DNA of 38,436 nt. Origin: an uncultured Lentisphaerota bacterium (GTDB lineage Bacteria; Verrucomicrobiota; Kiritimatiellia; CAIQIC01). The DNA lies in the NCBI GenBank assembly GCA_903912445.1, contig CAIWHP010000279.1, positions 1-38,436 of the forward strand. Reading direction: 5' to 3'. Below are positions 1 to 12,284 of the stretch, in pieces (position 1 is the first letter of the stretch; each line of letters opens with the position of its first letter). The position numbers and the translations under genes were made by a program. Under the pieces are notes generated by a model, which saw nothing but the letters and a program-made list of their open reading frames with translations, was not told the DNA's origin and did no database searches.

Positions 1-239
1 ACCCTGCCTCATTCCCCAATTCAAAATTCGCAATTCTTCGCCTTCGTCACTTCACAATTCAAAATTCCCAATCTCTTCACGCTTCCCAATCTCTTCGCAT
101 TTCGCAATTCACAATTCAAAATTCCCAATCTCTTCACGCTTCCCAATCTCTTCGCCCTCCCCACTTCACAATTCACACTTCACAATTCGCAATTCCAAAT
201 CTCTTCCCATTTCCCACTTCACAATTCAAAATGCACAAT
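1..239. repeat. AATTC-rich low-complexity repeat array
   Basis: The stretch downstream of the O-antigen ligase gene consists almost wholly of degenerate units such as TTCACAATTCAAAATTC and CCCAATCTCTTC, repeated without a fixed period. No gene is visible. The same family recurs at 2180-2381, 18010-18045 and 20706-20752, always between genes. It is AT-rich against a GC-rich background. Its function is unknown. Confidence 0.85.
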
Positions 240-2135
240 TCACAATTTCTTCTTCTTCTCTTCCGCCTCTTTGACCTGCTTCTCCAGCCAAACGATGTTG
301 TTGTTGATCATCGGATTCCACTTGATCTTGGCGGCCTTGCGGAATTCCTCCAGCGCTTCAGGATAGCGGCCCGCCTGCCGCAGCTGCACGCCCAACTGCG
401 AGCGATACATCTCGATCCAAGGATGGGTATCGGCCGCCAGCCGCACAAGGCGGAGCCCTTCCTCGGTGCTCCCGCACGCGATCAAAGCCATCCCCTGCTC
501 GAACCGGGTCTCCATATTATGGCGGTTGCCGGCCGCCGCCCGCGCAAAGGCCTGCACGGCGCCTTCAGCATCGGCTTTCCGTTCGCGCTCGTCCTGGCCC
601 CACCGCGCCCGCGACTGCAGGAGATTGCCCAGCGTATCCTCCGCATACCAGTTGGCGCCATCCACACGCAAGGCCAGCCGCGCGGCGCGTTCGCCCGCCG
701 CGTAGTTGATGGCCAGGAACGCATGGTTCGCCCGCACTTCCAGATAATAGGAGACGAGCGTCCAGCCCATCACGCCGAGCAGCAACGCGGTGAGCGCCGC
801 GCCCACACGGCAGAGCGCGCGCCCGGCCGCGGGCAGAACCCAGTCCCGCTGCCCCTGGAGCCGCCCCGCCACCAGCCCGCTGAGCGCCGCCAGCGTGGCC
901 AAGTTGGCATAGATGTGCAGATTGAAATCCAGCGTCGCATGGGCCAGCGCGGCGGCCCAGGCGCCCAGCACCCCGGCCAGCAACAGCGCAGTGGTCTGCG
1001 GGGTCGTCCGGCGCCGGGCCACGCCGAGGAACCTCAACAGGATCCACGCCAGCGGCAGCGCCACCAGCGCTGTGCCCGCGATACCATACTCGGCGATGCT
1101 CTGCAGATAGTCGTTGTGCGCATAGAGCGACTGATGATCCGTATCCCGCATATACTGGCGGTGAGCCTCAAGCGCCCAAGGATAGCTGCCCGGGCCGTGC
1201 CCGACCCACGGCTGGGCCTGGAACATCAGCAAGGTGTCGCGCCAGGTGTTCAGCCGGAAAGCCTGATCGGGATTGAGTTCCTCCGACACACTGGCGACGC
1301 GCGCCCGGAACACCGGCGAATGCTGCCAATAGACATAGCCGCCGCCCGCCACCAGCAAAGGCAGGGCGACCAGCAGCATGGCGAACAACAACCGGCTGCG
1401 CCGCCACGCGAGCGCCAACGTCGTCACCATGAGCCCGACGACCAGTCCGATCAGGCCGGCGCGCGATTGCGAGACGTGGATGGCCAGCGGGAAAACCAGC
1501 AGCGCGCCCGCGGCCAGCAACCGCAGCAGCACGCCGGCCTCCGCCGTGAAGACCAGCGCCAGGGCCACCGGCGCGAGCAAGGCCAGCCAGTTCGCCCAGT
1601 GATTCGGACAGAAGTAGGTGCCGCTGATGCGCTCCCCGTAGGAGGCTTTCTCCTCCAGGCGGTCGAACCAGAGGACGCGGTCGGGCATGCCCATGAAGTG
1701 GTTGTACAGCCCGTAGAGCGCGTTCGCCGCCGCCGCCAGCAGCAACAGGGCCAAGACCCATCGCCATTGCCGGGCCGCGACACCGAGGTTGGCCCACGCC
1801 CAGTAGGCCGCCCACAGGCTGGCCGCGCGCAGCAGCTCGACGCGCGCCTCGTAGGGGTTGCCGTAGAGGAAGATCGCCACCGCGCTGTAGCCGAGGAAGC
1901 CCAGCCACGCCAGCGTGCCCGGCGGCACGTGCAGCGCCGCCGCGGCGCCGGACCCGCGCAGGGCGCGCACACCGACCAGCAGCGCGCCCAGAAACGCCAG
2001 CGCCATGAGCGGACCCGACGCCCAGAGACGCGAGCCGCCGATCAGCACCGGCGCCACCAGCGGCGACGCCAGCAGGCACAGCAGCGCCAGGCCTTCCAGC
2101 ACGCGCCACCCCCGCCCCTCGGTTCGCTGCTCCAT
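240..2135 (-). CDS. O-antigen ligase family membrane protein with C-terminal TPR-like region
   Basis: A protein of about 631 residues with roughly ten or more hydrophobic segments in the first 450 residues. A Wzy/WaaL-type signature follows around residues 305-335: GHGPGSYPWAL, then an HNDYLQ motif and an AEYGIAG segment. The last 170 residues are soluble and helical, with TPR-like spacing. Proteins of this family join or polymerise lipid-linked glycans on the outer face of the inner membrane. As the last gene of the fucose operon it is the likely user of the fucosylated glycan. An upstream in-frame ATG at 2168 exists, but those codons lie inside a GAACATC repeat, so I start at the ATG at 2135. 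Ligase and polymerase (Wzy) cannot be told apart from sequence alone. Confidence 0.85.
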   Translation of the reverse strand: MEQRTEGRGWRVLEGLALLCLLASPLVAPVLIGGSRLWASGPLMALAFLGALLVGVRALRGSGAAAALHVPPGTLAWLGFLGYSAVAIFLYGNPYEARVELLRAASLWAAYWAWANLGVAARQWRWVLALLLLAAAANALYGLYNHFMGMPDRVLWFDRLEEKASYGERISGTYFCPNHWANWLALLAPVALALVFTAEAGVLLRLLAAGALLVFPLAIHVSQSRAGLIGLVVGLMVTTLALAWRRSRLLFAMLLVALPLLVAGGGYVYWQHSPVFRARVASVSEELNPDQAFRLNTWRDTLLMFQAQPWVGHGPGSYPWALEAHRQYMRDTDHQSLYAHNDYLQSIAEYGIAGTALVALPLAWILLRFLGVARRRTTPQTTALLLAGVLGAWAAALAHATLDFNLHIYANLATLAALSGLVAGRLQGQRDWVLPAAGRALCRVGAALTALLLGVMGWTLVSYYLEVRANHAFLAINYAAGERAARLALRVDGANWYAEDTLGNLLQSRARWGQDERERKADAEGAVQAFARAAAGNRHNMETRFEQGMALIACGSTEEGLRLVRLAADTHPWIEMYRSQLGVQLRQAGRYPEALEEFRKAAKIKWNPMINNNIVWLEKQVKEAEEKKKKL

Positions 2136-2166
2136 GTTCGCTGTTGGATGTTCGATGTTCATCGGC
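2136..2166. repeat. GAACATCGAACATC-type repeat
   Basis: On the minus strand this reads as GAACATCGAACATCC-like units running straight into the start of the ligase gene. The same family occurs at 20556-20595, upstream of gatB. The alternative ligase start at 2168 would translate this repeat. Confidence 0.7.
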
Positions 2167-2179
2167 ATGTCACCATCAA

Positions 2180-2381
2180 GTTAAATTCAAAATTCTTCCG
2201 TCTTTCTGCGCTTTCTCAATTCACAATCCAAAATGCACATTTCACAATTCAAAATTCTTCCGTCTCTCCTGTTTCACAATGCACAATTCAAAATTCTTCC
2301 GTCTTTCTTCTCTTTCTCATTTCAAAATGCACAATTCAAAATTCAAAATTTTCCCATCTCCCCATCTTCACAATGCACAAT
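2180..2381. repeat. AATTC-rich repeat array between fcl and the ligase gene
   Basis: Units of CACAATTCAAAATTC with interspersed TTCCGTCTTTC fill the gap between the GDP-fucose synthase stop and the ligase gene, inside the presumed operon. This is the same family as 1-239. No gene is seen here. Confidence 0.85.
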
Positions 2382-6283
<3,902 letters not shown>

Positions 6284-6320
6284 GGGTGCAACTCCCGCGG
6301 CCGGCCGTCCGGGCGGCGCC

Positions 6321-7397
6321 TCAGCCGGCGGTCATGATCTTCAACGGATCGAGCCCCTCGTGCGCGAGGTCGCCGGCGACCATGAGGCGGACCAGCTCGG
6401 GGAACTTCACGGTCGGCGTCCAGCCGAGCTTGCGCCGGGCCTTCTCCGGGCTGCCGAGCAGCTGTTCCACTTCCGCCGGGCGGTAGTAGCGGGGGTCCAC
6501 CTGGACCAGGACGCGGCCGGTCTGCGCGCACTTGCCGACTTCCTTGGCGGCCTTGCCCTGCCACACGAGCGGATGGCCGACGAGCGCAAAGGCGCGCTCG
6601 AGAAACTCACGCACGCTGTGCATCTCGCCGGTGGCGAGGACGAAATCGTCCGGCTGGGGCTGCTGGAGGATGCGCCACATGCCCTCGACGAAGTCCGGCG
6701 CATAGCCCCAGTCGCGGCGCGCGTCGATGTTGCCCATGTAGAGGCATTCGTCCTTGCCGGCCAGGATGCGCGCGACGGCGCGGGTGATCTTGCGGGTGAC
6801 GAACGTCTCGCCGCGGCGCGGGCTTTCGTGGTTGAAGAGGATGCCGTTGCTCGCGTGCAGCCCGTAGGCCTCGCGGTAGTTCACGGTGATCCAGTAGGCG
6901 TAGAGCTTGGCCACGGCGTAGGGCGAGCGCGGATAAAACGGCGTCTTCTCGGTCTGCGGCACTTCCTGCACCTTGCCGTAGAGCTCCGAGGTCGAGGCCT
7001 GGTAGAAGCGCGAGCGCAGGCCCGTCTCGCGGATGGCGTCGAGGATGCGCAGCGTGCCGATGGCGTCGGCGTCAGCGGTGTATTCGGGCACCTCGAACGA
7101 GACCTTGACGTGCGACTGCGCCGCGAGGTTGTAGATCTCGTCCGGCGCCACTTTTTCCAGCAGCCGGTTGAGGTTGCTGGAATCGGTCAGGTCGCCATAG
7201 TGCAGATGCAGCTTCAGCCGCTTGGCGTGCGGGTCCGCATAGAGATGCTCCAGCCGCTGGGTGTTGAACGAACTCGAGCGGCGGATGATGCCATGGACCC
7301 GATAGCCCTTGGCCAGCAGCAGCTCCGCCAGGTAGGAACCGTCCTGCCCGGTGATGCCGGTGATCAACGCCGTTTTGCCTGTCGCTTGCTTCTTCAT
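6321..7397 (-). CDS. gmd: GDP-mannose 4,6-dehydratase
   Basis: A 358-residue extended SDR that converts GDP-D-mannose to GDP-4-keto-6-deoxy-D-mannose, the first committed step of GDP-fucose synthesis. The glycine motif GITGQDG is at 14-20. The catalytic residues fit T136, E138, Y160 and K164 (STSE and SPYAVAK). The RRSSSFNT and RRDWG segments are family-typical. The frame stays open upstream, but the ATG at 7397 is preceded by a good ribosome site (GGGAGCAGG) and starts the normal N-terminus, so I reject the 46-residue extension. The product feeds fcl in the same operon. Confidence 0.96.
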   Translation of the reverse strand: MKKQATGKTALITGITGQDGSYLAELLLAKGYRVHGIIRRSSSFNTQRLEHLYADPHAKRLKLHLHYGDLTDSSNLNRLLEKVAPDEIYNLAAQSHVKVSFEVPEYTADADAIGTLRILDAIRETGLRSRFYQASTSELYGKVQEVPQTEKTPFYPRSPYAVAKLYAYWITVNYREAYGLHASNGILFNHESPRRGETFVTRKITRAVARILAGKDECLYMGNIDARRDWGYAPDFVEGMWRILQQPQPDDFVLATGEMHSVREFLERAFALVGHPLVWQGKAAKEVGKCAQTGRVLVQVDPRYYRPAEVEQLLGSPEKARRKLGWTPTVKFPELVRLMVAGDLAHEGLDPLKIMTAG

Positions 7398-7538
7398 ATC
7401 CTGCTCCCTGTTTGGTACCGGCACAGCTGGGCAAGCTGCCGCCCTTGGTCGCGCATCCGTTGGCCGCGCGGCCCCTGCCACCAAGGCTGACTCTGCCTTT
7501 CCATGTTTGTCCGGGCGGCGCACGCGCACCGCCACCGC
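7398..7538 (-). promoter_or_regulatory. Leader between the NusG-like gene and gmd, with an ops-like motif
   Basis: This 141-bp gap is the longest inside the upstream part of the operon. On the minus strand it contains GGCGGTGCGCGTG (plus-strand positions 7521-7533), which resembles the RfaH recruitment motif GGCGGTAGCGTG apart from one extra or changed base. It also has a perfect GC palindrome, GGCCGCGCGGCC, at 7462-7473. Because the gene just upstream encodes a NusG/RfaH-like factor, a recruitment site here is conceivable. In GC-rich DNA the match could be chance. Confidence 0.25.
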
Positions 7539-8084
7539 TCAACCCGACCGCAACGGGTGCTGCCACTCGGTCGTCAATTCGGCGAGGGGGACTTCCGCCT
7601 CGACGCGACGACCCAAAAATTCCAGCAGCACCTTCACCCGCTCCCGCGCGGGCAGCAGCTGCTGCACCACCACCTGCAGGCCGGCCATCGGCCCGGCCAC
7701 CACCTGGACTTCGTCGCCCACCGCCAGCTCCCGGGCGATGACGCGCAGCTCGCGGTCATCCATCGTGCGCCGCAGCTCGTCCATGATCGCGGCCGGCACC
7801 TGCGCCGGCCGCTGGCCGAAATGCACCACGCCGATCACGCCGCGGGCATACTGGACGGCCTTCAGCTGCGTCGCCCAGTCGAAGCGCGCGAACACATAGC
7901 CCGGGAACAGAGCTTCCACGAACCAGACCTGCCCGCGCCGCGTGTGCTTGCGGAACCGCAGGCGCGGGGCGAACACATCCACTCCCGGCACCTGGCGCAG
8001 GCTGCCCGCCGCCACATGCTCCTGCTTCGTCTTGGAGCGGACACAATACCACGCCGCCTCCCCGCCCTGCCGCTCCGCGCTCAT
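7539..8084 (-). CDS. NusG/RfaH-like transcription antitermination factor
   Basis: A 181-residue protein with an N-terminal NusG domain (WYCVRSKTKQEHVA at 12-25; LFPGYVFARFD in the middle) and a C-terminal KOW-type domain (VGDEVQVVAGPMAGLQ, about 125-140). Specialised NusG paralogues such as RfaH, UpxY and LoaP bind RNA polymerase and let it read through long polysaccharide operons. Position supports that role: it is the second gene of the fucose/glycan unit. Its ATG overlaps the stop of the GbsR-like regulator (ATGA), implying translational coupling. General NusG normally sits by secE and rplK, which are absent here, so this is a dedicated paralogue. Confidence 0.9.
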   Translation of the reverse strand: MSAERQGGEAAWYCVRSKTKQEHVAAGSLRQVPGVDVFAPRLRFRKHTRRGQVWFVEALFPGYVFARFDWATQLKAVQYARGVIGVVHFGQRPAQVPAAIMDELRRTMDDRELRVIARELAVGDEVQVVAGPMAGLQVVVQQLLPARERVKVLLEFLGRRVEAEVPLAELTTEWQHPLRSG

Positions 8085-8584
8085 GCCCGCAACAACTTCA
8101 AAATCATGGGCAACAGCCGTTGCCCGCGGGTGCGCCAGCGTTTCAGGCGCACCAGCCGATCTTTTAAAACCTTGTGATTATCGCCGGGCAGCACCGCCAC
8201 CAGCTGATCGATCTCGTTGAGCCGCGTCGCGCCCCAGGCCAGATGCGGCTGCATGCGTTCGCGGAGGAAACCGCCCAGCAGGTGCCGCACCTCTACCTCG
8301 GCCACATAGTGGTCCCGGCGATCGCCTTCAATATATTCGGAGCGCACGGCGCCGAACGAGCGCAGGAGCTTGAGGCCCTGGCTGGCCGACCCCTTGCTGA
8401 TCCGCAACCGCCGCGTCAGCTCATCCATCGTCAGCGGTCGCTCGGTGGCATAGAGCAGCCCGTAGATCTCGCCCACCGTGCGCTGCAGGCCGATCACCTG
8501 CGCCAGCCGCACAAACAGCTCGATGACGGCTTTTTCCGTCTGGGCCACCGCCCGCTCGTCCGCGCCTTGAGTTCCTGAAGCCAT
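8081..8584 (-). CDS. GbsR/MarR-family transcriptional regulator
   Basis: A 167-residue protein with a winged helix-turn-helix at about residues 45-95. The recognition region is TRRLRISKGSASQGLKLLR, followed by a wing with YIEGDRRDHY. The long helical C-terminus is typical of GbsR-like regulators. It is the first gene of the unit and overlaps the NusG-like gene by 4 bp. A ribosome site (GGGAG) sits 7 nt before the ATG. The upstream region has a sigma70-type promoter and a GTTCA/TGAAC dyad, so autoregulation is plausible. The inducer is unknown; choline-type ligands known for GbsR itself should not be assumed. Confidence 0.88.
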   Translation of the reverse strand: MASGTQGADERAVAQTEKAVIELFVRLAQVIGLQRTVGEIYGLLYATERPLTMDELTRRLRISKGSASQGLKLLRSFGAVRSEYIEGDRRDHYVAEVEVRHLLGGFLRERMQPHLAWGATRLNEIDQLVAVLPGDNHKVLKDRLVRLKRWRTRGQRLLPMILKLLRA

Positions 8585-8608
8585 GTTATGCTCCCAATCC
8601 GCGACGGG

Positions 8609-8636
8609 AGTATAGCGACTGTTTCAGTTCGTTCAA
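8609..8636 (-). promoter_or_regulatory. Sigma70-type promoter of the fucose/glycan operon
   Basis: On the minus strand TTGAAC (8636-8631) and TATACT (8614-8609) are separated by 16 bp, about 25 bp before the GbsR-like ATG. The -35 overlaps the right half of a GTTCA-N8-TGAAC dyad, a possible operator. Confidence 0.55.
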
Positions 8637-8865
8637 TACCAAATGAACAAGAAAAGCGCGGGGCGCCGCCCGCCCCGCCGGGGTGCCTGGCGGCTGGAGG
8701 AAGCCGCCGGCGGACGGCCGTTCACGGGCTGGCGTTGCCACCCGGTTCCCGGAACGCGATGTGGGTGCCGAGGCGGTCCGGCGCAGCCAGGCCTTGGATC
8801 ACAAGCTGGACCAGCCGCAGCGGCGGCGCCGCCGCGCTCTCCCTGCCCGACGCCCCGGTCCGTTC

Positions 8866-8910
8866 CACGGCTTGGAAAAGCTGCGCCGCTATTTTCCAAA
8901 CCTTGGAAAA
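8866..8910. repeat. Paired TTCCAAGG-type dyads
   Basis: A CGGCTTGGAAAAG half-site is followed by a near-perfect dyad, TTTTCCAAACCTTGGAAAA, at 8892-8910. The pair recurs at 17913-17961 and 27260-27307, and a single copy at 18667-18680. It lies in the 430-bp gap (8585-9014) between the GbsR-like and PfpI-like genes; apart from the two promoters I see nothing else there. Confidence 0.7.
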
Positions 8911-8942
8911 GGCCCGGCGCCGCCGCGCGCTCACGAAATTTC

Positions 8943-8970
8943 TTGTCTGCGCAACAGGCGCGTCTACACT
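8943..8970 (+). promoter_or_regulatory. Possible promoter of the DJ-1/PfpI gene
   Basis: TTGTCT and TACACT with 16 bp between them, ending 44 bp before the ATG at 9015. The match to sigma70 consensus is moderate. Confidence 0.35.
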
Positions 8971-9014
8971 GTCGATGCGTTTGCGGCCCGCGCTGGCGCC
9001 CGACGCGAGGAACC

Positions 9015-9701
9015 ATGCCGATGACTATGCGCAACCTGGACCGCCGTTCGATGCTGACCCTGCTGGGCGCCGCTCCCGCCCTCTTCGCCGCCCGCGCCGC
9101 CGCCGTGGATACGCTGGACGCGCGCCCCGCCGCGGGCAAGATCCTGCTGCCGATCGGCGACGCGACGGAGGCGATGGACACGCTCTACCCGTTCTTCCGC
9201 ATCGCCGAGGACGGCTTCCAGGTCGTCGTGGCCGGGCCCGAGGCGCGGCTCTACAACATGGTCGCGCACGAGGTGCCGCCCGGCGCGGATGTGAAGTGGG
9301 ATATCACGCAGGAGCGGCCGGCCTACCACATCCAGGCCGACATCGCGTTCCGCGACGTCAAGCCGGAAGAGTATGTCGGCATCTTCGTCTCCGGCGGGCG
9401 CGCGCCGGAATACATCCGCTACGACAAGGACCTGCTGCGCATCACCCGGCATTTCGGCGAGGCGAAAAAGCCGATCGGCTTCACCTGCCATGGCGTGGAG
9501 ATTGTCAGCGTCGCCGGCGTGATCCGCGGGCGCACCGTCACGACCGTGGCCAAGTGCCAGCTCGACGCCGAGCAGGGCGGCGCAAAGTATGTGGACCAGC
9601 CGGTGGTCAAGGACGGCCACATCATCAGCTGCCGCACGTGGCACGACTACGCGCCGTTCTTCCCGCCGTTCATGAAGATGCTCAACGCCGCGCGGAAATA
9701 A
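9015..9701 (+). CDS. Tat-exported DJ-1/PfpI-family protein
   Basis: A 228-residue protein with a twin-arginine type leader (NLDRRSMLTLLG, about residues 7-18, then a hydrophobic core and an AAA region). A class I glutamine amidotransferase-like DJ-1/PfpI domain follows. The nucleophile elbow reads GFTCHG, giving Cys158-His159. The family includes proteases, glyoxalases and chaperones, so the reaction is not fixed. An export signal is uncommon for it, and close homologues are often annotated as exported DJ-1/PfpI proteins. The start is the ATG at 9015 or 9021; a GAGG lies at 9007-9010, which suits 9021 slightly better. The frame is open further upstream, but that part looks non-coding. It is a single gene, convergent with the next one. 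Confidence 0.85.
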   Translation: MPMTMRNLDRRSMLTLLGAAPALFAARAAAVDTLDARPAAGKILLPIGDATEAMDTLYPFFRIAEDGFQVVVAGPEARLYNMVAHEVPPGADVKWDITQERPAYHIQADIAFRDVKPEEYVGIFVSGGRAPEYIRYDKDLLRITRHFGEAKKPIGFTCHGVEIVSVAGVIRGRTVTTVAKCQLDAEQGGAKYVDQPVVKDGHIISCRTWHDYAPFFPPFMKMLNAARK

Positions 9702-9734
9702 GCGCGCACCTTTCGCGAACAGGTCCGGCGCCGC

Positions 9735-10898
9735 TCAGTTGCCGGCGGCCTTGATGACGGGCTGCTCGACGATGCACTCCTTGACCAGCGCGGAGAGCGA
9801 GCATTGCTGGTAGATCAGCTTGCCGTCGGCGTTGAAGAGGGACAGCACGACCCCGTAGAATTCCTTCTCCGCCCTCTCGGTCTTTTTGAGCTGGCGCGGC
9901 GGCGGCACCGGCATCGTGATGCCGACCGTGTCCATGAGGATCGCCATGCCGCGCGCCAGCTTGGGCTGCGGGATGATCTCGGAGCTTTCCTTCTTATAGC
10001 CGCTGGTCGCGCCCGCGCCGTGGCTGAAGTAGTCCACCACCAGCTTGCTGTCCGCCGGCACATCCTTGCCCTTGGCGATGAGGGTCAGGCGCAGGATCAC
10101 GGCGAAGTTTTTCTTGTCGACCTCCAGCGGCCGCACGTAGGTGCTGGCGGCGAACTGGTAGCTGAGCGCGTTCGCCGTCTGCTCGGCATTCGGGGCGACC
10201 AGGTGCAGCGGACGGAGCGCCTGCGAGGCCAGCATCGGCTCCTTGCCCGGCGTGAAGAAGCGCGCCTTGGGGGCCTCGGCCGCGCCGCCGCCGGCCGGCG
10301 CGGTGGCCGCGCCGTCGGCCGCGACCTCGGCCTCGCCGCCGCCCCGGATGGAGCGCAGCATGGCGAGCGCTTCGCGGACCACGTTGTTGTCGAGCAGGCG
10401 GTCCTTTTCCGCGCGGAGGTCGGCGACGGCTTTTTCGTCGCTGCGCAGCGCCGAGGCCTTCTGGAGGATCGAGAGGTCGCGCATGTATTTCTGGCTGAGC
10501 GTGACGAGCAGCAGCGCCTGCTCGCGGCGATCGGCCTGCAGGCGGCTGCGCGTCGTGGCCTGCAGCTGGCGCAGGCCTTCCGGCTCGCTGACGAGGGCGT
10601 TCTTGGGGATATCGTTGTCGTGCGCGAAGCGTTTCTTCTCCTCGCGCAGCGTGATCAGGCCCTGCAACTGGCCGGCGTCCTGCAGATCGTTCTCGAGGGT
10701 TTCGATGGTCTCGATATATTTCTGCTGGGCGGACTCGAATTTCTCCCGGCCGCGCTGTTGCGCTTCCTTGACGTCCGCCTCAAATTGCTTCTTGAGCACC
10801 GGCAGGCCGCCGGCCAGGTCCAGCGCCGGGGTGGTCTGCGCGCCGCACCAAGCGACCGCTCCCAGCACGGCCGCACAGAGGATAACTCGCATGTTCAT
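9735..10898 (-). CDS. Secreted coiled-coil protein of unknown function
   Basis: A 387-residue protein. An N-terminal signal peptide (about 1-20, MNMRVILCAAVLGAVAWCGA) is followed by a long charged helical region (about 30-190). That region includes a YIETIETLENDLQDAGQLQG segment resembling the Y-LE-L-aGdL-g modules frequent in secreted proteins of planctomycetes and verrucomicrobia. Then come an Ala/Gly/Pro linker and a C-terminal domain of about 180 residues predicted rich in beta strand. I recognise no enzyme motif. The ATG at 10898 has an AAGGA ribosome site 7-8 nt upstream; the longer open frame above it lies over the next gene and is rejected. It sits 32 bp downstream of the sugar-kinase gene, so they may be co-transcribed. 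Confidence 0.8.
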   Translation of the reverse strand: MNMRVILCAAVLGAVAWCGAQTTPALDLAGGLPVLKKQFEADVKEAQQRGREKFESAQQKYIETIETLENDLQDAGQLQGLITLREEKKRFAHDNDIPKNALVSEPEGLRQLQATTRSRLQADRREQALLLVTLSQKYMRDLSILQKASALRSDEKAVADLRAEKDRLLDNNVVREALAMLRSIRGGGEAEVAADGAATAPAGGGAAEAPKARFFTPGKEPMLASQALRPLHLVAPNAEQTANALSYQFAASTYVRPLEVDKKNFAVILRLTLIAKGKDVPADSKLVVDYFSHGAGATSGYKKESSEIIPQPKLARGMAILMDTVGITMPVPPPRQLKKTERAEKEFYGVVLSLFNADGKLIYQQCSLSALVKECIVEQPVIKAAGN

Positions 10899-10930
10899 GG
10901 CATTTCCTTTTAGGCGGTGCGCCGCGGGCT

Positions 10931-12046
10931 TCAGCCGGCGGCCTGCACGATCGCGTGCATCTGCTTTTCCTGCTGTTCGAACGAGGCCACCATCTTGAAC
11001 TGGACGCGCGCCCGGTCGAGGTTGTGGCCCGGCCGGTGGGTCTTGAAATAGATGTCGCCCTGCAAGAAATCCATGAGGAACCGGATGCCGATCTCGAGGG
11101 TGATCAGGCGCGCCGAAAAGACCAGGTGCTCGCGCTCGGCCCGGCACAGAAATTCGCCGGCCGACGAGAGATAGCCCTGCACCAGGGCCGCAAACATCTC
11201 CGGCAGCATTTCGACCTTGGCCAGATCCTGCTCGTCCTCCGCCGTCGGGCACGTGGCCGTCCGGCAGAGATCGCCGAAGTCGTAGAGCGCCAGGCCGGGC
11301 ATGACGGTGTCGAGGTCGATCACGCAGAGGCCCTCGCCGGTTGTCTCGTCGAGCAGGATATTGTTCAGCTTGGTGTCGTTGTGGGTCACGCGCTCGGGAA
11401 TCTCGCCGCGCTGCTGGGCCGCGAGCAGCACGTCCACCATGGCCTCGCGGGCGAGCACGAACGCGAGCTCCGGCCCGGCCCGCGCCACGCGGTGCGCGGT
11501 GTCGGCGGCGATGGCCGCGCGGAGCGCATCGAACCGGCTGCGCGTGTGATGGAACTGCGGAATAGTGTCCAGCAGCCGCGGGGCCGGCAGGTCGGCGAGC
11601 AGCTTTTGGAATTCGCCGAACGCGCGCGCCGCCTCATAGCCCTGCCGCGGGTGCTCGATCTGGTTCACCGAGCGCACGCCCTCGATCGCCTTGAAGCAGC
11701 GCCACGTGTTCCCGTCGGCATCCACGGCATGGGAGGCCTGGGTGCGGGTCGGCACCAGCGTCAGCGCGCGCCGGCTTGTGTCGCGCACGCCGGCGGCGGC
11801 CAGCTTCCGGTGGAGGTGCGCCGTGACGCGCTCGATGTTCGCCATCAGCGCCGCGGGGTTCTTGAAGACGTGGTGGTTGATCCACTGGATGATGTAGCGG
11901 GCCTCGGCGCCCTGCGCGAGCATCGTGATGCGGAACGTGTCGTTGATGTGCCCGCTGCCAAACGGCACCGCCGAGACAAACGCGCCGGGCAGGTGGAAAA
12001 AGCCCACCACGTCACGGATATCGGCCCTGCGCTCGTTTGTGTTCAT
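10931..12046 (-). CDS. APH-family sugar kinase, N-acetylhexosamine 1-kinase-like
   Basis: A 371-residue aminoglycoside-phosphotransferase-fold kinase. The catalytic loop HNDTKLNN is at 222-229 (Asp224), and the metal-binding segment VIDLDTVMPG is near 242-251. The N-terminal segment IIQWINHHVFKNPAALMANI near 52-71 is close to what I know of NahK/LnpB proteins, which phosphorylate GlcNAc or GalNAc at C1. Anomeric sugar phosphorylation fits a neighbourhood with glgC and GDP-fucose genes. The substrate remains an inference; other small-molecule kinases share the fold. It is transcribed with the secreted coiled-coil gene. The ATG at 12046 is the natural start. Confidence 0.8.
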   Translation of the reverse strand: MNTNERRADIRDVVGFFHLPGAFVSAVPFGSGHINDTFRITMLAQGAEARYIIQWINHHVFKNPAALMANIERVTAHLHRKLAAAGVRDTSRRALTLVPTRTQASHAVDADGNTWRCFKAIEGVRSVNQIEHPRQGYEAARAFGEFQKLLADLPAPRLLDTIPQFHHTRSRFDALRAAIAADTAHRVARAGPELAFVLAREAMVDVLLAAQQRGEIPERVTHNDTKLNNILLDETTGEGLCVIDLDTVMPGLALYDFGDLCRTATCPTAEDEQDLAKVEMLPEMFAALVQGYLSSAGEFLCRAEREHLVFSARLITLEIGIRFLMDFLQGDIYFKTHRPGHNLDRARVQFKMVASFEQQEKQMHAIVQAAG

Positions 12047-12197
12047 GTGCCCTGTAACCGCCCCCGCGCCCCTTCGTGGCCAGCGCCGGACGGGGGTGTA
12101 TCTGCCAAGGATGGGCGGAAAATGCCAGCCTTTTCAATCGACTGCGAAAATTAATTGGCGCAGCGCCGGCCGGAACGCGCCCGGGCCAGGGGTCTGG

Positions 12198-12225
12198 GCC
12201 GGCGGGCAGGCGGCGTCCCGCCGGC
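12198..12225. terminator. GC stem-loop downstream of glgC
   Basis: GCCGGCGGG at 12198-12206 pairs perfectly with CCCGCCGGC at 12217-12225 across a 10-nt loop. It lies between glgC (ending at 12285) and the sugar kinase gene. It has no U-run on the minus strand, so it may be a transcript-end stabiliser rather than an intrinsic terminator. The rest of the 238-bp gap shows nothing. Confidence 0.4.
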
Positions 12226-12284
12226 TTGGGCCGAAAGAAAGCGCGGCCCTGCCCCGGTCCGGATCCAGGCCGCGCGCGTCCCGC

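Noticed and set aside
1-239. CRISPR or origin-type iterons
   Set aside because: Units vary in length and sequence with no fixed period; the same words recur in many gaps.
7398-7535. 46-residue N-terminal extension of gmd
   Set aside because: The extension is unlike the family and the ATG at 7397 has a good ribosome site.
8643-9014. Upstream extension of the PfpI-like protein
   Set aside because: It would bury the twin-arginine leader behind 120 residues of low-complexity sequence; the region contains repeat dyads and a promoter-like pair.
10899-11252. Upstream extension of the coiled-coil protein
   Set aside because: It overlaps the sugar-kinase gene out of frame and would hide a clear signal peptide.
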